From NCBI GenBank assembly GCA_036398215.1, contig DASWHK010000189.1:1-6217 (forward strand): 6,217 bases of DNA. The letters are read 5' to 3'. Each line of letters starts with the position of its first letter. Within the stretch, counting starts at the first letter, position 1. Positions 6,160 through 6,217 of the stretch are shown piece by piece. This DNA is from DASWHK01 sp036398215. GTDB lineage: Bacteria > Acidobacteriota > UBA890. Position numbers and translations under genes: made by a program. The notes under the pieces are model-generated. The model did not search any database, was not told the DNA's origin, and saw nothing but the letters and a program-made list of their open reading frames with translations.

Positions 6160-6217
6160 ATTGTTCCTTTGCGCTTCGGCGCTCGTCGGTTTCAGCCCTA
6201 GCAGGCCGTGGGGGGGG

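Noticed and set aside
6160..6193. Possible ECF promoter with a GAAACC -35-like element at 6188-6193
   Set aside because: A matching -10 element would fall on the ribosome binding site of the sigma gene, and no good -10 motif is present.
6210..6217. Run of eight G at the right edge
   Set aside because: It is short and at the end of the sequence, so an assembly or two-colour sequencing artefact is as likely as real DNA.

Overview
The window is 6.2 kb of high-GC bacterial DNA. Every gene I can support lies on the minus strand, so transcription runs from the right edge (position 6217) to the left edge (position 1). The ECF sigma factor with a polytopic DUF1109/NrsF-type partner, the signal peptides and the large secreted S9 peptidase suggest a Gram-negative organism. 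The overall style would suit an Acidobacteriota, Gemmatimonadota or Myxococcota/deltaproteobacterial lineage, but I cannot place it further. There is no tRNA, rRNA, CRISPR array, insertion sequence or phage signal. The window starts inside a gene and ends in a run of G.

Layout in transcription order. (1) 6159-5584: ECF sigma-70 factor. (2) 5583-4834: six-helix membrane protein of the NrsF/DUF1109 anti-sigma type, with its start codon directly after the sigma stop codon. (3) 4830-4099: CRP/FNR-family regulator, 3 nt after the anti-sigma stop. (4) 4040-3417: exported peroxiredoxin-like protein of 207 residues whose reading frame carries an in-frame TGA at the first position of the C-x-x-C active site, giving U-P-W-C. 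A perfect 7-bp stem with a GUU loop starts 14 nt after the TGA and looks like a bacterial SECIS element. (5) 3406-3374: long stem-loop just after the selenoprotein gene. (6) 3294-463: secreted S9-family (prolyl oligopeptidase-like) serine peptidase. (7) 392 to the left edge: first 130 residues of a PLP-dependent threonine/serine dehydratase, truncated by the window.

Main point: the peroxiredoxin-like gene would be split or called a pseudogene by an ordinary gene caller, but the evidence favours a selenoprotein. TGA sits at a catalytic cysteine position, homology-like sequence continues in frame on both sides, and a SECIS-like hairpin has the right spacing. The two upstream genes of the same cluster end in TGA, so TGA is a normal stop codon here. 

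Genes 1-4 are packed as one apparent operon: a membrane-sensed sigma/anti-sigma pair with two conserved-looking cysteines in the sensor, a second regulator, and a selenocysteine thiol-peroxidase-like effector. I infer a redox, peroxide or heavy-metal stress module. This is inference from gene order and family knowledge, not shown directly by the sequence.
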